64,000 nt of DNA from Rhodanobacter glycinis. GTDB lineage: Bacteria; Pseudomonadota; Gammaproteobacteria; Xanthomonadales; Rhodanobacteraceae. Below are positions 24,604 to 34,456 of the stretch, one piece after another. Within the stretch, counting starts at the first letter, position 1; each line of letters begins with the position of its first letter. Under the pieces are notes generated by a model. That model saw only the letters and a program-made list of their open reading frames with translations. It had not been told where the DNA came from and did no database searches. The DNA lies in assembly GCF_006438785.1 (NCBI RefSeq), contig NZ_RCZB01000001.1, forward strand, positions 259,912 through 323,911. Reading direction: 5' to 3'. A program made the translations under genes and the position numbers.

Positions 24604-26184
24604 ATGGGTATTGATGCAAGCATCCCGCTTCGTGCTGGGCAGGGGGCCGCATAGCCTTCCAACCTGCTGACGATGGCACAGAATGCCACCGACTTAGCGA
24701 ATGCCCAGCAGAACCTATTGACGCTTCGTTCGCAGGGTGCGGCGGGTAAGGATTTCCAGGGCGCTATCGGTCCTGACGGCAAGCTCAATACGGCGCTGCT
24801 CAACCAGAGTCTAGCCAATGACCCCGTGGCGGCTCGATCTGCCATTGCCGCATCGCAGGCCGGTCAGAGTAATGCGGCAACTAGTATTAGCAATGCTGGT
24901 CAGCAACAACAGCAGGCATTCCAGCGCTTTACCGCTGTAGGTAACTCGCTTGGATCACTTTTGCAATCCGGAAAGCCAATCGGTCAGAAAGACGTGCAGA
25001 ACGTGGTGGCTGATTTGGTGGCTAATCCGGCGCACCCAATGGATGCGAAAGAGGGTGCTGATCTGATCGGGCAAGCATCCATGATGAATGCGGATCAGCT
25101 TCATCAGGCCATTGCGGCGCGTTATGCCTTTGCCCAGCAATCTGCCGCTTCACTCGCCCCAGCAGTCGGCATGGTCAACAATGGCGCGGCCAATGTGCCG
25201 ATCAACACCAACGCAGCAGCGGGTTCGATTGGCCCCATTGCGGGCGCAACCCCCGTGCCGAATCAGCTTGGGCCGTCGCAGCTGGCTACGCAGGTTCCCA
25301 TCATCAACGCACAAGGTCAGCCGACCGTGCAGAATCTTGGCAATGTGCTGCATATGCAGAACGGCGGCGGCGCAGTGCCAAGCGTCGATGAACTGACCGC
25401 GCAAGCAACGCAGATGGCGAATCAGGGCGGACCCGGAGCAAACGCTCCCGCCGCACAAGCATGGTTGCAGCAGCAGCTTGCGGCACAGGGGCGCAACCCA
25501 CAGCCCGTTCTAGCCCCTGGCGCCTCTTCTGGCGGCGTCCCTACCGGCCTAGCTCCCGGTGTCGCCGAGGCTGCTACGGCGGCAGGACGTCAGGCGGGCG
25601 AGGGTGGCGCGGCGCTTACTAACGATATGGCTGCATTGCCGCAGACTCGGGCAGCATTGCAGCAGGTTGCCTCGGAGATTTCCGGCGCGAATCCGGGTCC
25701 GCTGAATGATCAGCTGACGAAGCTTGGCGGCATCCTGACGCAGCTGGGCGTATCCAACGAACAGGCCACGTCCTCGCAGCTCATGCACAAGGCGTCGATG
25801 CTCGCCACGCTCAGCACGGTATCGAGCAATCTCGGCGTGCCTACGGATGGCAAAATGAGTGCTGTCATGGCGGCGACACCGAATGCCACGATGACACCGG
25901 AAGCGGCGCGTGCTGCTACGGGCATGTTGCAGGGCTTGGTGGACTACAAACAGGCCAAGGGCGAAGCATGGCAGCAGTATCAGGCTTCTAATGGCCCGCA
26001 GTCGTTCGGCCAGTTCCAGACGCAGTGGAACAATAAAGTGCCCAATGCTGCCGCGTTCCAGTTCAACCATCTGCCCGCAGCGGAGCAATCGAAGTATTGG
26101 AGTTCGCTGGACAAGGGTTCGAAGCAGCAACTCTTAGATAGCATGCAGGCAGTGGGCATCCAGCCCGTGAAGAACGGCAAGTAA
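24604..26184 (+). CDS. gp20-like ejection protein, glutamine-rich, one TAG at codon 17
   Basis: 526 residues (P22 gp20 471). Very Gln/Ala-rich and helical. TAG is codon 17 (24652, RAGQGAA-TAG-PSNLL) and no other TAG occurs although the protein holds dozens of Gln codons. The start MGIDASIPLRAG is typical of phage internal virion proteins (DASIPL). Its place between gp7-like and gp16-like genes matches P22. Confidence 0.78.
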
Positions 26185-26197
26185 TCAGGGGAACGCA

Positions 26198-28354
26198 TTG
26201 GACAATACCGCCGCACCCCCGTCCATTGACGACATGGATGCACAATTCGGAAGCCACGCCTCGACATAGACGCTGATCCCAACATAGACGGAAGCGCCGA
26301 AAGCCCTGACCGTGGACGATATGGACGCGCATTTCTCGCCGTCTGTTGTTGCTTCGCCCGCGCCATTGCTGCATGGCGTCTACAACGGTGCGATGCGGAC
26401 GGTTGATAAGCCCGCAGAGCTGCTTGGCGATCTGGCGGCAAAGGCGGGTGTCTCGGCGAAGATCCGCAACGCCCTGACGGCGGCGGGTGTATCGCCAGAT
26501 ACGGCGAACAAGCTTGCCCCCGCATTGGGTCAGTCGAAGGTCAACGATGCGTCCAATGCTGCGCAATACGATGCGGCCTATGGGAAAAGCACGTCAGCCG
26601 GCTTGGGTAATGTCATCGGGCAAACCGCTGTCATCGCGCCGCTCATTTCGACGGGTGGCGCACTGGCTGGCGCGGGAGCTACAGGCTTAGCTGCTGGCGT
26701 GGCCGACTCCGCGCCCATAGCCTCCAAGATCATTCAAGGTGGCGCCAATCTGCTAAGCGGTACGGCGGGTGCTGGCATGGAGGGCATTGCGGGTGGCGCA
26801 ACGCGACTCGCCTCCAAGGTGGCGTAGGGCGCTCAGATCGGCGGACAAGCAGCAGCCTATACAGGGCAACCCGTGGGCACCGGAATGGAATACGGCGCGG
26901 CGATTGGTCCTGCTGGTGCATTGGCTGGCAAGGTCTTGGGAGCAGCTGCCACGGTCGGAAAGAACATGCTATCTCCGATCACCGACATGTCTGAAGCGGC
27001 TACATAGCGCGCTGCCGTCAACAAGCTAGTTCAGGCGTTTAAGGCTGATGGCATGACCCCCGCCCAAGCCATGGCGAAAGCGACGGCGTTGGGCGAGCAG
27101 GGCATGCTTGCCGATGCAGGCGGGGCGAATGTGCGCAATGCCGCCGAGACGGTTGCCAATTCACCGGGTGCCGGATCGGATATAGCGCAGCAAGCCCTAG
27201 AGTCTCGCGCTGGCTCGCAGGCTGGCCGCGTGAATCAGGCTGTGAAGGATGCCACAGGTGTCACGGGTAACATTCATGCCGAGGCCGATCAGCTCATGGC
27301 GCAGCGCGCACAGGATGCCGCTCCGCTGTATGACAAAGCGCTGTCGAATCCCGTCATTCCGAATGACAAGCTATCCGTGCAGCTGCAGAATCCGTTGATC
27401 CAAGCCGCTATGAAAGATGGCGCCAAGATTGCGGAAACGAATGCGGCTGCGAATGGTGAGGCGTTCGATCCCAAGGCATATTTCAACCCGGATGGTTCCA
27501 CGCCGACTGCACCGACCATGAAAGCCCTGGATGCAGCAAAACAGGGCTTGGATGACATGCTGGAAAAGTACCGCGATCCGACGACTGGCAAGTTGAATCT
27601 CGACAGTCAGGGCCGTGCCATCAACAACCTGCGCGCATCCTACGTCAACAATCTTGACAGCTTGAATCCTGACTATGCGGCTGCTCGTGAAGCCTATGCC
27701 GGCCCGTCGCAATCGCTCGATGCGATGAACATGGGTAAGCGCGCCCTATCCAATGACCCCGAGGTGAATGCCAAGATCGTTGGCAATCTTTCCGATGGAG
27801 ACAAGCAGTTTTACTTGTAGGGCGTCACGCGCGCGTTGCAGGACAAGATTTCAGGTGCGCAGGACGGCGCCGACGTAACTCGCCGCATCTTCGGCAATGA
27901 CCTTATTCGCAACAAGATTGCCGCTGCTTTCGATGATCCGGCAGCGTTCGCCAAGTTCCAGCAGCAGATGGAAGCGGAATCGACCTTTGCGCAGACGCGC
28001 AATCAGGTCTTGAAGGGATCGCAGACAGCACGGCGACTGGCGGGACAGGCCGATGCCGCACAACCACTTGCGGACGCTGGCAGGCAGCTATTATCGGGCA
28101 ATGTGGGGTCAGCAATTACGTCAGGCGTCAAGGGTGTAGCCAACTACCTGATGCAGCCCAGTCAAGCGCAGTCTACGGCGCTGGGTAATCTCTTGTTCAA
28201 GCCGGGGCAGGCTGGCACTGAACAGCTGCAATAGGCGCTAGACAAGATGAAGCCCGGAGTTGCTAGGCAGCTGCTAAATCAGCTCATTCAGGGCGGCAAG
28301 GGTGCGGCGCTTCCTGCCGCAACGCTGGGGACATAGCAGATCTACAATCACTGA
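26198..28354 (+). CDS. gp16-like internal virion / DNA transfer protein with seven TAG codons
   Basis: 718 residues. The TTG start at 26198 is chosen for its AGGGGA Shine-Dalgarno and for being upstream of the first two TAGs. TAG is at codons 24, 30, 210, 270, 541, 679 and 713 (26267, 26285, 26825, 27005, 27818, 28232, 28334). It contains an Ala/Gly hydrophobic centre (about 140-230) and long amphipathic helices, as in membrane-active ejection proteins; DKQFYL-TAG-GVTRALQDK resembles a conserved part of the family. It is the gene with most TAGs in the window. Confidence 0.82.
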
Positions 28355-28584
28355 TTCCGCTGGCTCTTGAAATAGCGATCATTGGCGCGTCGTGTCGGCC
28401 CATTGGTGCAGGCGTCAATGAACCACAGGAAGGCAAAAAAGCCGCCGATCAGCCGTAACAGGGGCCACCAGTTGTCGGCCCAGAATCCCGGCATGTCCAT
28501 GCTGCTTTTCTCAACCAGCAAGATCAGCACGCCAAATACGATGCTGACATTGAAATGCCACGGCAACACATAACCCTTTTCCAT
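28348..28584 (-). CDS. Small membrane protein on the opposite strand (moron candidate)
   Basis: About 78 residues from MEKGYVLPWHFN (a TTG start five codons upstream is possible). Two hydrophobic segments (VSIVFGVLILLVEK and LLRLIGGFFAFLWFI) and a basic end (TRRANDRYFKSQ). It is the only minus-strand gene inside the virion module, overlapping the end of the gp16-like gene by 7 nt. Such oppositely oriented membrane proteins are often prophage-expressed exclusion or conversion genes. No promoter was identified with confidence. Confidence 0.5.
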   Translation of the reverse strand: MEKGYVLPWHFNVSIVFGVLILLVEKSSMDMPGFWADNWWPLLRLIGGFFAFLWFIDACTNGPTRRANDRYFKSQRNQ

Positions 28585-28598
28585 TCGCGGGAACCCCA

Positions 28599-29186
28599 AT
28601 GAGCCAGCTAATCCAGAACGCCAAATAGCAGTATACGGATGCTAACGGCAACCCTCTCGTGGGCGGAAGTGTAGCATATTACCTGCCGGGTACGCTGACA
28701 GCAGCCAATACGTGGCAGGATCAGGCACAGAACACGCTAAACCCCAATCCCATCACGCTTGATGCCAATGGGGAATGCATCGCGTGGGGCGCTAACTCGA
28801 CCTCCTATCGCCAGATCGTCAAGGATTCGCTAGGCAACGTGATATGGGATTAGGTGACGGGCATTGTGGGGTTCAGCAATCCTATGTCGGTGGCCGGGGA
28901 TCTCATTGTGGGCGGTACGGCTGGCGCACCCGCTCGGCTTGGCATTGGTGCCAATCGGCAAGTCCCCATTTCCAATGGCACCGCTCTTGCTTATGGCGCG
29001 CTTACTGCGGCTGATGTGGGCGCAGATCCGGCAGGAACGGCGGCGGCATTGGGTGGAATCGGCGCTTAGGCCACACTGGTACTTTCGGGTTATGCCATCG
29101 CGGCCAATGTCGGCGTTATTACGGTTTCTGCATCAGCCCCGACCGGTACGCCGGCTAACGGCCAACTCTGGTTCCAACACGCATGA
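28599..29186 (+). CDS. Tailspike-head-domain-only protein with three TAG codons
   Basis: 195 residues with TAG at codons 10 (28626), 85 (28851) and 157 (29067). Residues 1-90 are the particle-binding head domain of podovirus tailspikes (YTDANGNPLVGGSVAYYLPG, then NPNPITLDANGECIAWG and GNVIWD-TAG-VTG), paralogous to the start of the 29674 tailspike. The rest is a fibre-like segment ending GTPANGQLWFQHA. No receptor-binding beta-helix is present, so it may be an adaptor or minor spike. Confidence 0.75.
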
Positions 29187-29671
29187 TGAATATCGGCGTG
29201 GGCGGTGCATGGCTTCCTATAACTCCATTTATCGGCGTGGGCGGCTCATGGAAATCCATTACAGGGGCATGGATTGGCGTGGGCGGCTCGTGGAAGTCAC
29301 TTAATGCATCTCCGCTATCGCTGGTGGCGTCGCCTACATCTTTGTCCGCATCTGCAAATAGCAGTCCGCCCCTATTCAGACCGGTAGTCACCACCGGATC
29401 AGTGACTATAACGCCATCAGGTGGAACGGGGCCATATACGCATTCTTGGTCTATTGCTTTTGTTCCATCGGGATCGGTTGATAGTTCCGGAACATGCTCC
29501 GTAGCATCACCAACTTCGGCCACAACGACATTCTCAGGATAGACATGCGGCGGGGCATATTCACCAGGAACAGATAACTATACCGCCATAGACACAGTAA
29601 CAGATACGTCTTCAGGGGCGGTCACGACGATTGCCATTCCTATCAAACTATCAAACATCTACGTGGCTTAA
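29183..29671 (+). CDS. Virion protein with GVGGSWK repeats and Ig/PKD-like domain, one TAG
   Basis: 162 residues. The start has three copies of IGVGG(A/S)W at spacings of 14-16 residues, then an Ig/PKD-like domain (TTGSVTITPSGGTGPYTHSW, SIAFVPSG...). The single TAG is codon 120 (29540), far later than in the other recoded genes. Start overlaps the previous stop. Probably a tail or fibre decoration protein; function not known. Confidence 0.65.
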
Positions 29672-29673
29672 CT

Positions 29674-31524
29674 ATGGCAATCCAGATCCCCAATGGTCGG
29701 CAATAGTTCTTTGACAATAACGGAAACCCGCTTGCAGGGGGTTTTGTCTATACCTATATCCCTAGCACTACCACGTATGTAAATACATATTAGGATTCCG
29801 GCCTGTCTATTCTTAATAGCAATCCGATAACCCTTGATGCGGCAGGCCGTTGCTCCATATGGATTGCTGGTGGCACCTATATCCGCCAGATGGTCTATGA
29901 CGGATTCAATAACCTGATTTGGGACTAGATCGCAGGCGGCGGTGATTTGGCCGACCTTGCCAGTACCGCACCGGGGAAGGGCGCGTCCCTTGTCGGTATT
30001 AAACGCACTGATCTGCCTAGTACAGTCGCATCCACTCTTGCGGCGATGGTTAACGCCGATATCATTGTACCCGCGCGGGACTATGGGTTCGACAATACGG
30101 GTGCAACGGACAATTCCGCCAAGCTGGCGATCATGCTGGCGGACATTCAGACAAACGTGAATGGCCGAGGCCGTCGTATCCGGCTCGGTGCGGGCACCTA
30201 CAAATTCAACACGACATGGGCCTTTTCGTCTTACGCGGCGGGCCTAGTCCACAACATCATCCTTGAGGGTGATAGCCCCGCCAGCACCATACTTGATTTC
30301 AGCGGCTGTCCCGCAGGTACGGACGGCCTTACGTTCAACCTCGGCACGCACTTCATTGTCAAAAACCTGTCCATTGCCAGCGCGCCGCGCGATGGTCTAG
30401 TCATCGGCCTCGGAAACTCAGGGTCAAACTACTGCAACCTGTTCCTCGTAGATAACGTGATCGTGCAGAGTTCGGGACGTGACGGCCTGGTGCTGGTCAA
30501 TGCGTACCTCGGAACCATCCGCGATTGCCTGTCAAGGAATTCGGGCGGCGTAGGATTCAACTTCAAAGGATTTTCCACCTCGCTGCACGTATCGCGATGC
30601 GATGCACAAACCAACACCGGGGCAGGCTGGTCTCTCAACGCCATCATCTACTCGGAGTTTTCCGCGTGCGGTGCGGACAGCAATGGTCAGCAAGGCTGGG
30701 CCATGTCCAATATGCAGAGCGTGCAGTTCACCGCTTGCGGCGCCGAGTCAAACCAAAAGGATGCTTTCCAGCTAACCACGAGTGACGCATCTGCCGTGGG
30801 CCTCCCCACGCAGGCACAGGATATTCACGGAGTAGTGTTCTCCGGGTGCTATGGCCTGAGCAACAGCGCCGCGTCTGCGGGAACGTACGCGAGCTTCATC
30901 ACCGCTGCGACCAGTAACAGCCGCCCGATTGACTTCAAAATCCTTGGGGGTAATGCCTACGGCGGCACTGTCTCGGATCGCGCGCTGATTCTGGCGGGGT
31001 CATCGGGTCAGGTAACCTGCCACAAGGACATGTTCAACGACGCTGGCTGCACTGCGGCGGACTCAGTGACGGGAACCGTTGAAGTGGCTAACGCGACCGT
31101 GTCTGGGCGACGAGCCATAACCTACATGTCGTCCTCACAATCGTTGACCAATAACACCATGACCTTGCAGGTGTGGAATGCAGCATTCAACACCAACGAT
31201 CTAGGCGCGACCCTGGCGTCAAATGCCATCGTCGTCCCTCGCGGCGTCAACAAAGTACGGGTTTCGGTATCACTTGACTTCGCGGCCAATGCTACGGGCG
31301 TTAGGCAGCTATTTGTCATGAAGAACGGCTCCACGCCGTATGGCGTTCCCACCGCACAAATGAATGCCTCTTCAGGTGGCGATACAACGCTGACAGGATC
31401 ATCCACGGCTATATCCGTTGTTGCTGGCGATACCTTCAGCGTTCAGGCGTACCAGAACAGCGGCGGCGCACTGAATCTCACTGCTGGGGCGGCGACATGG
31501 CTTGCGGTTGAGGCTATCAATTAA
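29674..31524 (+). CDS. Tailspike protein with pectate-lyase-like beta-helix and three TAG codons
   Basis: 616 residues with TAG at codons 11 (29704), 40 (29791) and 85 (29926). The head domain (FFDNNGNPLAGGFVYTYIPS to NNLIWD-TAG-IAGGG) is followed by a pectate-lyase-3-type parallel beta-helix starting DYGFDNTGATDNSAKLAIML and rich in VDNVIVQSSG / DGLVLVNAYL turns, then a beta C-terminal domain. P22-type tailspikes bind and cleave O-antigen. It is beside the O-acyltransferase gene, the usual pairing of receptor enzyme and receptor modification. Confidence 0.88.
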
Positions 31525-32476
31525 TCACCGCAAGAACACGCCTCGCATAAGGGCGAAGTGGGACGTTCTTTAATCTTAGCGCCGGTTTCTCGATGAGATA
31601 CCAGCTAGCAACACAGATCATGACAAGCGGCGGGATGAGGTAAGTCGCCATGCCCACATAAGTTGTGGCAAGGTTATGCCTAACGATGAACAGCACCAGC
31701 GGGAAGTGGTAGATATAGAGGCCATAGCTTATATCGGGAAACTTGAAAGGGATCGCCCTGAAACCAGCCATCCCTACCCAAACGATAGAGAATGATTGGA
31801 ATACAAGCGGGTAAATATCGACAATTCCGTGCACGCCCGGAATGTACGCATTGAAACATACGGCAAGGAATAGCACCCATGGGATTACGGGGTGCACTCT
31901 AAGCAGCACATCGCGATAGAGATACATCAGGTTTCCGATGAAGAACGCCGGACCCAGAAACAAGATGATCTGCACATGTCCCGGTAGATGACGACCGCCA
32001 TGCACAACGATCATGGATGCAAGAAGCAGAAGCCAGATGGAGATGCGGTTCCGGTAGGCGCCAGCCATCCACAACAGGGCTAGGCAGAAATAGGCAAGTT
32101 CTTCCCACGCCAACGACCACAGCGGAGCATTGGCCGCGCCCTCAAGCGTATAGATGCCACCGGAGAGATAGTTCAGAAGCGAGTTCTTGACGGCGAAGGC
32201 ATCAAACAGCAAAAAGCACAGCACCATGGATACTGCGAGGGCGGGCAACAGGCGTAGTCCGCGCTTCTTGAGGAAGAATGACCACGATCCGGACTCTTCG
32301 TAGCTCTTGAGGACAAGGAACCCGCTGATCGCAAGGAACGCCGGAACAGCCATGATGAAGCCGGCCCATGCGAAGGCATTGTTGATGTAATAGGCGGCAT
32401 GGACAAAGACCACTTCGGCGGCGAGCAGTAGGCGCATGAGGTCGAAGTTTGGGTAACGACGGTTGATTTCCTGCAT
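31517..32476 (-). CDS. Phage O-antigen acyltransferase (acyltransferase 3 family)
   Basis: 319 residues, about nine to ten membrane segments. Acyltransferase-3 features: an N-terminal FDLMRLLLAAEVVFVH helix with the catalytic His, SFFLKKRGLRLLPALAVSMV, and PLWSLAWEELAYF. Such phage proteins acetylate host O-antigen, altering serotype and excluding related phages. It is convergent with the tailspike, overlapping it by 8 nt, and adjoins the right attachment region like the gtr genes of P22. SD GGAG precedes the ATG. Stop TGA, no TAG. Confidence 0.85.
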   Translation of the reverse strand: MQEINRRYPNFDLMRLLLAAEVVFVHAAYYINNAFAWAGFIMAVPAFLAISGFLVLKSYEESGSWSFFLKKRGLRLLPALAVSMVLCFLLFDAFAVKNSLLNYLSGGIYTLEGAANAPLWSLAWEELAYFCLALLWMAGAYRNRISIWLLLLASMIVVHGGRHLPGHVQIILFLGPAFFIGNLMYLYRDVLLRVHPVIPWVLFLAVCFNAYIPGVHGIVDIYPLVFQSFSIVWVGMAGFRAIPFKFPDISYGLYIYHFPLVLFIVRHNLATTYVGMATYLIPPLVMICVASWYLIEKPALRLKNVPLRPYARRVLAVIN

Positions 32477-32545
32477 CGGAATTTCTCCTTAAATATCCAT
32501 GAAAATTCTAGCATCGTTGGCTTGATGGGCATGCCTGTCGAATCT

Positions 32546-32574
32546 ACTGTGCCAACTGTGCCATTGACTGTGCA
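32546..32574. repeat. Three direct repeats near the right attachment site
   Basis: ACTGTGCCA (32546-32554), ACTGTGCCA (32555-32563) and ACTGTGCA (32567-32574) lie about 75-100 bp inside the prophage from the tRNA junction, the distance expected for integrase or excisionase arm sites. The rest of 32477-32828 holds no gene; it contains the attachment region, a tRNA fragment and the aldehyde dehydrogenase leader. Confidence 0.4.
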
Positions 32575-32616
32575 AAACAGGGTCATTTCGTGCACTTTTG
32601 CGTCTGCAAACCCCTT

Positions 32617-32648
32617 GATATAGAGCCATTCTTGCCAGCCTATATCCC
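32617..32648. other. Probable right attachment junction (attR)
   Basis: Inverted repeat GATATAG (32617-32623) / CTATATC (32640-32646) ends exactly where similarity to a tRNA-Arg(CCT) gene begins. Left of this point is phage DNA; right of it are a tRNA 5' half and GC-rich chromosome. The exact crossover cannot be fixed without attL. Confidence 0.55.
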
Positions 32649-32687
32649 TTAGGAGGGGGCCGCTCTATCCAACTGAGCTACGAGGGC
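32646..32687 (-). pseudogene. 5' half of tRNA-Arg(CCT), truncated at the prophage junction
   Basis: Read leftward from 32687: acceptor GCCCTCG, D-arm GCTCAGTTGGATAGAGC, anticodon stem GCCCC and loop CTCCTAA with anticodon CCT (32651-32653), then only GGG of the 3' stem before the sequence becomes phage. There is no T-arm or 3' acceptor strand nearby, so the tRNA is broken at this end. The 3' half should be at the other prophage end. Confidence 0.75.
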
Positions 32688-32828
32688 AGCAGCGGGATTT
32701 TCGCATGGATCCCGCGGCGACGCGATCCGGCCGGCTTCGAACAGGCAGGTTCGGGTGGCCTGCTAGAATGAACGTTTTCCCACCTTCCATCACGGTGCCG
32801 GCTGGCGCCGCAAGTCCAGGAGACACCC

Positions 32829-34364
32829 ATGTCCCATGCAATCCTCAGCGCGCTAGGCCTTCACGGTGACCAGTCGGGCACGTATCTCGGCCAGGGCGAG
32901 TGGTCGAAGACCACCGACGCCGGCGCGCTGCAGCCAGTGAATCCGGCCACCGGCGACGTACTCGGCACCGTGCATGCGTCCAGCACCGCCGATTACGAAA
33001 TGATCGTCAAGCGCGCGCAGGCGGCCTTCAAGGTATGGCGCACCACGCCGGCACCGGCGCGTGGCGAAGCGGTGCGCCTGTGCGGCGAAGCGCTGCGCAA
33101 GCACAAGGACGCGCTGGGTTCGCTGGTTGCGCTGGAGATGGGCAAGATCAAGCCCGAGGGTGACGGCGAAGTGCAGGAGATGATCGACATCGCCGACTTC
33201 GCGGTGGGCCAGAGCCGCATGATGTACGGCGCCACCATGCACTCGGAGCGTCCGGGTCACCGCATGTACGATCAATACCATCCGCTGGGCCTGGTCGGCA
33301 TCATCAGCGCGTTCAACTTCCCGGTCGCGGTGTGGGCGTGGAATGCCATGTTGGCCACCATCGCCGGCGACATCTGCATCTGGAAACCGTCGCCGAAGAC
33401 CCCGCTGTCGGCAGTCGCCACCATCCGCATCTGCAACGATGCGCTGAAGGCCGGCGGTTTCCCGGATCTGTTCTTCCTGTTCAACGATGCCGGCACCGAT
33501 TTGTCGCAGGCGTTCGTCGACGACAAGCGCATCCCGCTGATCAGCTTCACCGGCTCGACCAAGGTCGGCCGCATGGTCGGCGAACGCGTGGCGCAGCGCA
33601 TGGGTCGTTCGCTGCTGGAGCTGGGTGGCAACAACGCGATCATCCTCGATGAAAGCGCCGACCTGAAGCTGGCGATCCCGGGCATCGTGTTTGGTGCGGT
33701 GGGCACCGCCGGCCAGCGCTGCACCACCACGCGCCGACTGTTCGTGCACGAATCGATCTACGGCAATGTGCTGGAGACGCTGGTCAAGGCGTACAAGCAG
33801 GTCGAGGGCAAGATCGGCGATCCGAACCTGTCGACCACGCTGATGGGACCGCTCAACAGTTCCGAAGCGGTGCAGGGTTACCTGACCGCGATCGAGAAGG
33901 CCAAGGCGGCCGGCGGCACCATCGCCACCGGCGGCGCGGCGCTGACCGATCGCAAGGGCAACTTCGTGCTGCCGACCATCGTCACCGGCATCGCCAATTC
34001 GCATGACGTCGTGCAGACCGAGACGTTTGCGCCGATCCTCTACGTGATGCCGTTCAAGACGCTGGACGAAGCGATCGACATGCAGAACGACGTGCCGCAA
34101 GGCCTGTCCTCGTCGATCTTCACCAACAATCTGCGTGGTGCCGAGCAGTTCCTGTCGGCGGCCGGTTCCGATTGCGGTATCGCCAACGTCAACATCGGTA
34201 CCTCGGGTGCGGAGATCGGCGGTGCGTTCGGCGGCGAGAAGGAAACCGGCGGCGGGCGCGAGTCCGGCTCCGATGCGTGGAAGGTGTACATGCGTCGCCA
34301 GACCAACACGATCAATTACTCCGATGCGCTACCGCTGGCGCAGGGCATCAAGTTCACGGTGTAA
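32829..34364 (+). CDS. Aldehyde dehydrogenase, ALDH7/AmaB type
   Basis: 511 residues, full length. NAD-binding [15 protein letters not shown] and [14 protein letters not shown], catalytic Glu in [10 protein letters not shown], catalytic Cys in [16 protein letters not shown] and C-terminal [19 protein letters not shown]. This is the ALDH7 (antiquitin / AmaB) pattern of alpha-aminoadipic (piperideine-6-carboxylate) semialdehyde dehydrogenases of lysine catabolism. The exact substrate is not proven. First host gene beyond the prophage. Confidence 0.88.
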   Translation: MSHAILSALGLHGDQSGTYLGQGEWSKTTDAGALQPVNPATGDVLGTVHASSTADYEMIVKRAQAAFKVWRTTPAPARGEAVRLCGEALRKHKDALGSLVALEMGKIKPEGDGEVQEMIDIADFAVGQSRMMYGATMHSERPGHRMYDQYHPLGLVGIISAFNFPVAVWAWNAMLATIAGDICIWKPSPKTPLSAVATIRICNDALKAGGFPDLFFLFNDAGTDLSQAFVDDKRIPLISFTGSTKVGRMVGERVAQRMGRSLLELGGNNAIILDESADLKLAIPGIVFGAVGTAGQRCTTTRRLFVHESIYGNVLETLVKAYKQVEGKIGDPNLSTTLMGPLNSSEAVQGYLTAIEKAKAAGGTIATGGAALTDRKGNFVLPTIVTGIANSHDVVQTETFAPILYVMPFKTLDEAIDMQNDVPQGLSSSIFTNNLRGAEQFLSAAGSDCGIANVNIGTSGAEIGGAFGGEKETGGGRESGSDAWKVYMRRQTNTINYSDALPLAQGIKFTV

Positions 34365-34456
34365 TCGCTGAAGCCGGCCAAGGGCGGTTTGCCGCCCGTG
34401 ACCGGTGACGATGCACGACGGCGCTGTTCCATCTCTTTACCCGAGTGAGCGACCCG

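Larger units (their letters stand above)
1..32648. mobile_element. P22-like prophage with amber (TAG) recoding; left end outside window
   Basis: A continuous set of temperate-phage modules runs from position 1 to a truncated tRNA-Arg at about 32,646: immunity, replication, lysis, packaging, head, DNA-injection, tailspike and O-antigen-modifying acyltransferase. Virion gene order (terminase, portal, scaffold, coat, gp4-like, gp10-like, gp7-like, gp20-like, gp16-like, tailspike) is that of P22-type podoviruses. GC content is visibly lower than in the adjoining chromosome. No integrase is present, so the left end with int and attL presumably lies upstream of position 1. All genes end in TAA or TGA and twelve contain in-frame TAG. 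Confidence 0.93.

Noticed and set aside
14444..31524. The interrupted virion genes as pseudogenes of a decaying prophage
   Set aside because: All interruptions are TAG, none TAA, TGA or frameshift; frames, overlaps and ribosome sites are otherwise intact, and a CTA tRNA is present.
32173..32595. 140-codon leftward frame overlapping the acyltransferase start
   Set aside because: Different frame from the clearly recognisable acyltransferase, with no family or Shine-Dalgarno.
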